A stretch of DNA of 64,000 nt from Sulfurospirillum sp. UCH001 (GTDB taxonomy: Bacteria > Campylobacterota > Campylobacteria > Campylobacterales > Sulfurospirillaceae): NCBI RefSeq assembly GCF_001548035.1, contig NZ_AP014723.1, positions 2,294,001 to 2,358,000 on the forward strand, in the 5' to 3' direction. The first letter of the stretch is position 1. Every line of letters begins with the position of its first letter. Positions 62,374 through 64,000 of this stretch are shown here, piece after piece. The notes under the pieces are model-generated. The model was not told where the DNA came from. It saw only the letters and a list, made by a program, of their open reading frames with translations, and ran no database searches. A program made the position numbers and the translations under genes.

Positions 62374-63417
62374 TTAAGAGTTTGGTTGAGTTTTTAAATC
62401 TACAATATTTTCAACCTGGAAATAGTACTTTCCATTTTCTTCACTATATGGGATCGTCCCATCTTTTTCCGTATAAACAAACACTTTTTTCCCATTTGCT
62501 AACAAATAAGGAAATCCATTTTCATACTGAAAAAATCTATTTCTCAAAAACTTCTTACCATTAATTTCTTGAGTCACATAGTAATTGGGATAACCATTAT
62601 GTTTGAATATATTGAGATTATTTACAGGAAATGCAAAATACCCCTTTTGATATTGGCGTACAGTAAGTGGTACTTTTTCTTCTTTCTTAAGCCCAGAAAT
62701 AAAATATTCATCCACATACAATCTGCCATCTTCAAGTTTTGCACTATCCAAGATTGCAATTTTTTCGTCCATATCTTTATGATACGCTCTTCCATAAGCA
62801 CCTTGTGGAAGTTGCTTAGAACCTACATTATTCGCTGTATAAGCCAATGCTGTGTAGTCTGTACCTGTATTTGCAGCTGTTACAACAGCTGAGACCAATA
62901 ATCCTACAAGACCATTGTTCCCATCAAGCCCTTGGTACGAATAGGCATACGCATTATTTTGCCAAATTTCTTCTCCACTATTCGCGTCTACCAAAGAGAA
63001 CGATAAGCCAACATCAACGTTGCTGCTAAATACGGTATAACCCGTATCCCATGTATTAATATCAACATATAAAATTGCATCCGCATCAAAAATTTCTTTA
63101 AGCTTTTTAACTGGGATTTGACGAATCATTTCAGGATCGCTGATATTTTCGCTTTTGAAAAAAGCATCAACAAGATGAACAGGAAAAACATAATATCCCT
63201 GTTCAGCTAAAGGTTTTGTAATGGTATAACGAAAGTGATCTGTTGCATCAACAGAAGTTGTTGTATTTCTTGCAGGAAGTACCAAAATTGATTTTGGCTG
63301 ATGAGCATATACTTTTGGATAAAATTCTCCCTTACTCACTTGCGATACACTTTGAGCACATCCTGTCAATAAAAAAGCAGTTAACGCTAAAAATCCTAAA
63401 TAAAGTAATCGTTGCAT
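62374..63417 (-). CDS. DUF799 (GNA1162-like) lipoprotein
   Basis: 347 residues with a lipobox (FLLTGCAQS, Cys20). The first ~215 residues match the DUF799 lipoprotein type: KSILVLPARNTTTSVDATDH, DADAILYVDINTWDTGY and ANSGEEIWQNNAY. The last ~120 residues contain repeated short Tyr/Asn-rich strands of the YENGFPYLLANGK kind (three similar units: YQKGYFAFPVNN, YENGFPYLLANG, YSEENGKYYFQV), not part of usual DUF799. One-base overlap with the DUF4810 gene (TAATG). Confidence 0.82.
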   Translation of the reverse strand: MQRLLYLGFLALTAFLLTGCAQSVSQVSKGEFYPKVYAHQPKSILVLPARNTTTSVDATDHFRYTITKPLAEQGYYVFPVHLVDAFFKSENISDPEMIRQIPVKKLKEIFDADAILYVDINTWDTGYTVFSSNVDVGLSFSLVDANSGEEIWQNNAYAYSYQGLDGNNGLVGLLVSAVVTAANTGTDYTALAYTANNVGSKQLPQGAYGRAYHKDMDEKIAILDSAKLEDGRLYVDEYFISGLKKEEKVPLTVRQYQKGYFAFPVNNLNIFKHNGYPNYYVTQEINGKKFLRNRFFQYENGFPYLLANGKKVFVYTEKDGTIPYSEENGKYYFQVENIVDLKTQPNS

Positions 63418-63785
63418 TAGGCTTCTCCGTATAATTTTTTCATAATTTGATTGATGAATTTTTCAGATTCAGGATATGTTTTTTTCTCAAGCAAAAAGTA
63501 CTGTTTTGCATCTTCTTTTTTACCTGTTTCAAACAAAATTTGCCCATATTCTGCATAAATACCAGGAGCTACTTTTTGCTTATTCATATCAGATTCATCA
63601 ATAATTTTTTTAAGCTCCGCGCTATGTTGTTCTAAAACCTCTTTATTATGTCCATCCATTCCATATTTTGTTGAACTCTTTACATAGTCACCCCAACTAT
63701 AAAGTGGTGGCTGTGGTGCATTTGCACATCCTACTAATAGTAATGAAACACTTAATGATAAAAAAATATGTTTTAATTGCATCAT
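63417..63785 (-). CDS. DUF4810 lipoprotein
   Basis: 122 residues with a lipobox (LLLVGCANA, Cys20) and the DUF4810 block (PLYSWGDYVKSSTKYG) then a TPR-like helical pair (APGIYAEYGQILFETGKKED). Regularly found next to DUF799 lipoproteins. Overlaps the upstream gene by four bases (ATGA); AAGGAG eleven bases before. Confidence 0.85.
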   Translation of the reverse strand: MMQLKHIFLSLSVSLLLVGCANAPQPPLYSWGDYVKSSTKYGMDGHNKEVLEQHSAELKKIIDESDMNKQKVAPGIYAEYGQILFETGKKEDAKQYFLLEKKTYPESEKFINQIMKKLYGEA

Positions 63786-64000
63786 GGTAATGTGATCTCC
63801 TTAGTATTTGTAGAGCCTAAATAAATTTCATCTTTATAAATTAATTTCTTAGTTGCATCAAATACTTTAATTGCAACCAAACCACTACTTACTTCAAATA
63901 ATTTATCCGATGTTGTATCTTGGCATTGACCAACAGCTTGTTGTTCTGCACATTGATCAAGCATAAACTCGTATTTATCATTAATAACGACACGATACCC
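63782..64000 (-). CDS. C-terminal fragment of an envelope protein, possibly CsgG-like
   Basis: Open from the window edge to TGA at 63782-63784, 72 residues visible (starting GYRVVINDKYEFM). It contains CAEQQAVGQC and a beta-rich end (IYKDEIYLGSTNTKEITLP). In related operons a CsgG/HfaB-type lipoprotein precedes DUF4810 and DUF799; that is the only basis for the suggestion. The start is outside the window. Confidence 0.4.
   Translation of the reverse strand, partial: GYRVVINDKYEFMLDQCAEQQAVGQCQDTTSDKLFEVSSGLVAIKVFDATKKLIYKDEIYLGSTNTKEITLP

Noticed and set aside
1-64000. CRISPR array, prophage or insertion sequence
   Set aside because: No regularly spaced repeats, no transposase or phage-like reading frames and no flanking terminal repeats were seen.

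Overview
The window looks like chromosomal DNA of an anaerobic or microaerophilic Campylobacterota bacterium, most likely Sulfurospirillum or a close relative. The evidence is a low-GC, densely packed layout, an Mcc sulfite-respiration locus of the Wolinella/Sulfurospirillum type, an ArsRS-type two-component system, TupABC tungstate uptake, and two selenocysteine formate dehydrogenases together with selA, selB, selD and yedF. No rRNA, tRNA, CRISPR array, insertion sequence or prophage was seen. The genus is inferred from gene content, not from a marker gene.

Layout. 1-7110 (minus): mccR-mccS, then mccA-B-C-D and the start of a dedicated haem lyase, ccsA1. 7222-11741: Y-family polymerase, DedA protein, DUF4337 protein, exported Ppx/GppA-like protein, zinc ribbon protein and a YjfB-like small protein. 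11779-13543 (minus): yedF and selD, with an unusual UGA-containing leader in front of selD. 13625-17652: a small conserved protein, a solute-binding protein and a PAS/GGDEF protein, and an exported hypothetical. 17661-20322: divergent tupBC and tupA. 20453-27498 (minus): formate dehydrogenase cluster 1 (TorD-like chaperone, small Tat protein, Sec-FdhA, FdhB, FdhC, FdhD, ModE-like regulator). 28027-29660: ModE-Mop regulator and a methyltransferase. 29702-33602 (minus): sulfate ABC importer behind a small leader ORF ending in Cys codons. 33746-34443: fluoride channel CrcB and a DUF190 protein. 34934-39203: two AraC-type regulators around an outer-membrane-like protein, a YceI protein and a DoxX protein, with three copies of one 31-bp promoter element. 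39265-46436 (minus): formate dehydrogenase cluster 2. 46640-53263: binding protein, histidine kinase, response regulator, selA and selB in one run. 53277-64000: PsiE, MarR-YceI-pirin-CDGSH, a DUF234 protein, an SpoT-like HD protein, a 26-residue membrane peptide, a thiol-disulfide protein, a PAS protein with ArsRS, and a DUF799/DUF4810 lipoprotein operon cut by the window end.

How it fits together. Formate is oxidised in the periplasm by Mo/W-bis-MGD selenoenzymes, and electrons pass through FdhB/FdhC to quinone. Sulfite can be the acceptor through MccA, with MccC/MccD as the presumed quinol-oxidising module. Tungstate uptake, the ModE-type regulators, FdhD, the chaperones and the Sec machinery (SelA, SelB, SelD, YedF) supply metal, sulfur and selenium for the two FdhA proteins. 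In both fdhA genes the in-frame UGA is followed at the same distance by a stem-loop whose stem covaries between the copies, so these genes are intact.

The signals I consider most novel are: the Cys-codon leader of the sulfate importer, with a segment complementary to the DNA next to the downstream ribosome-binding site; the three spaced 31-bp elements with fixed distance to a -10 box; and the UGA mini-ORF with mutually exclusive hairpins abutting selD.
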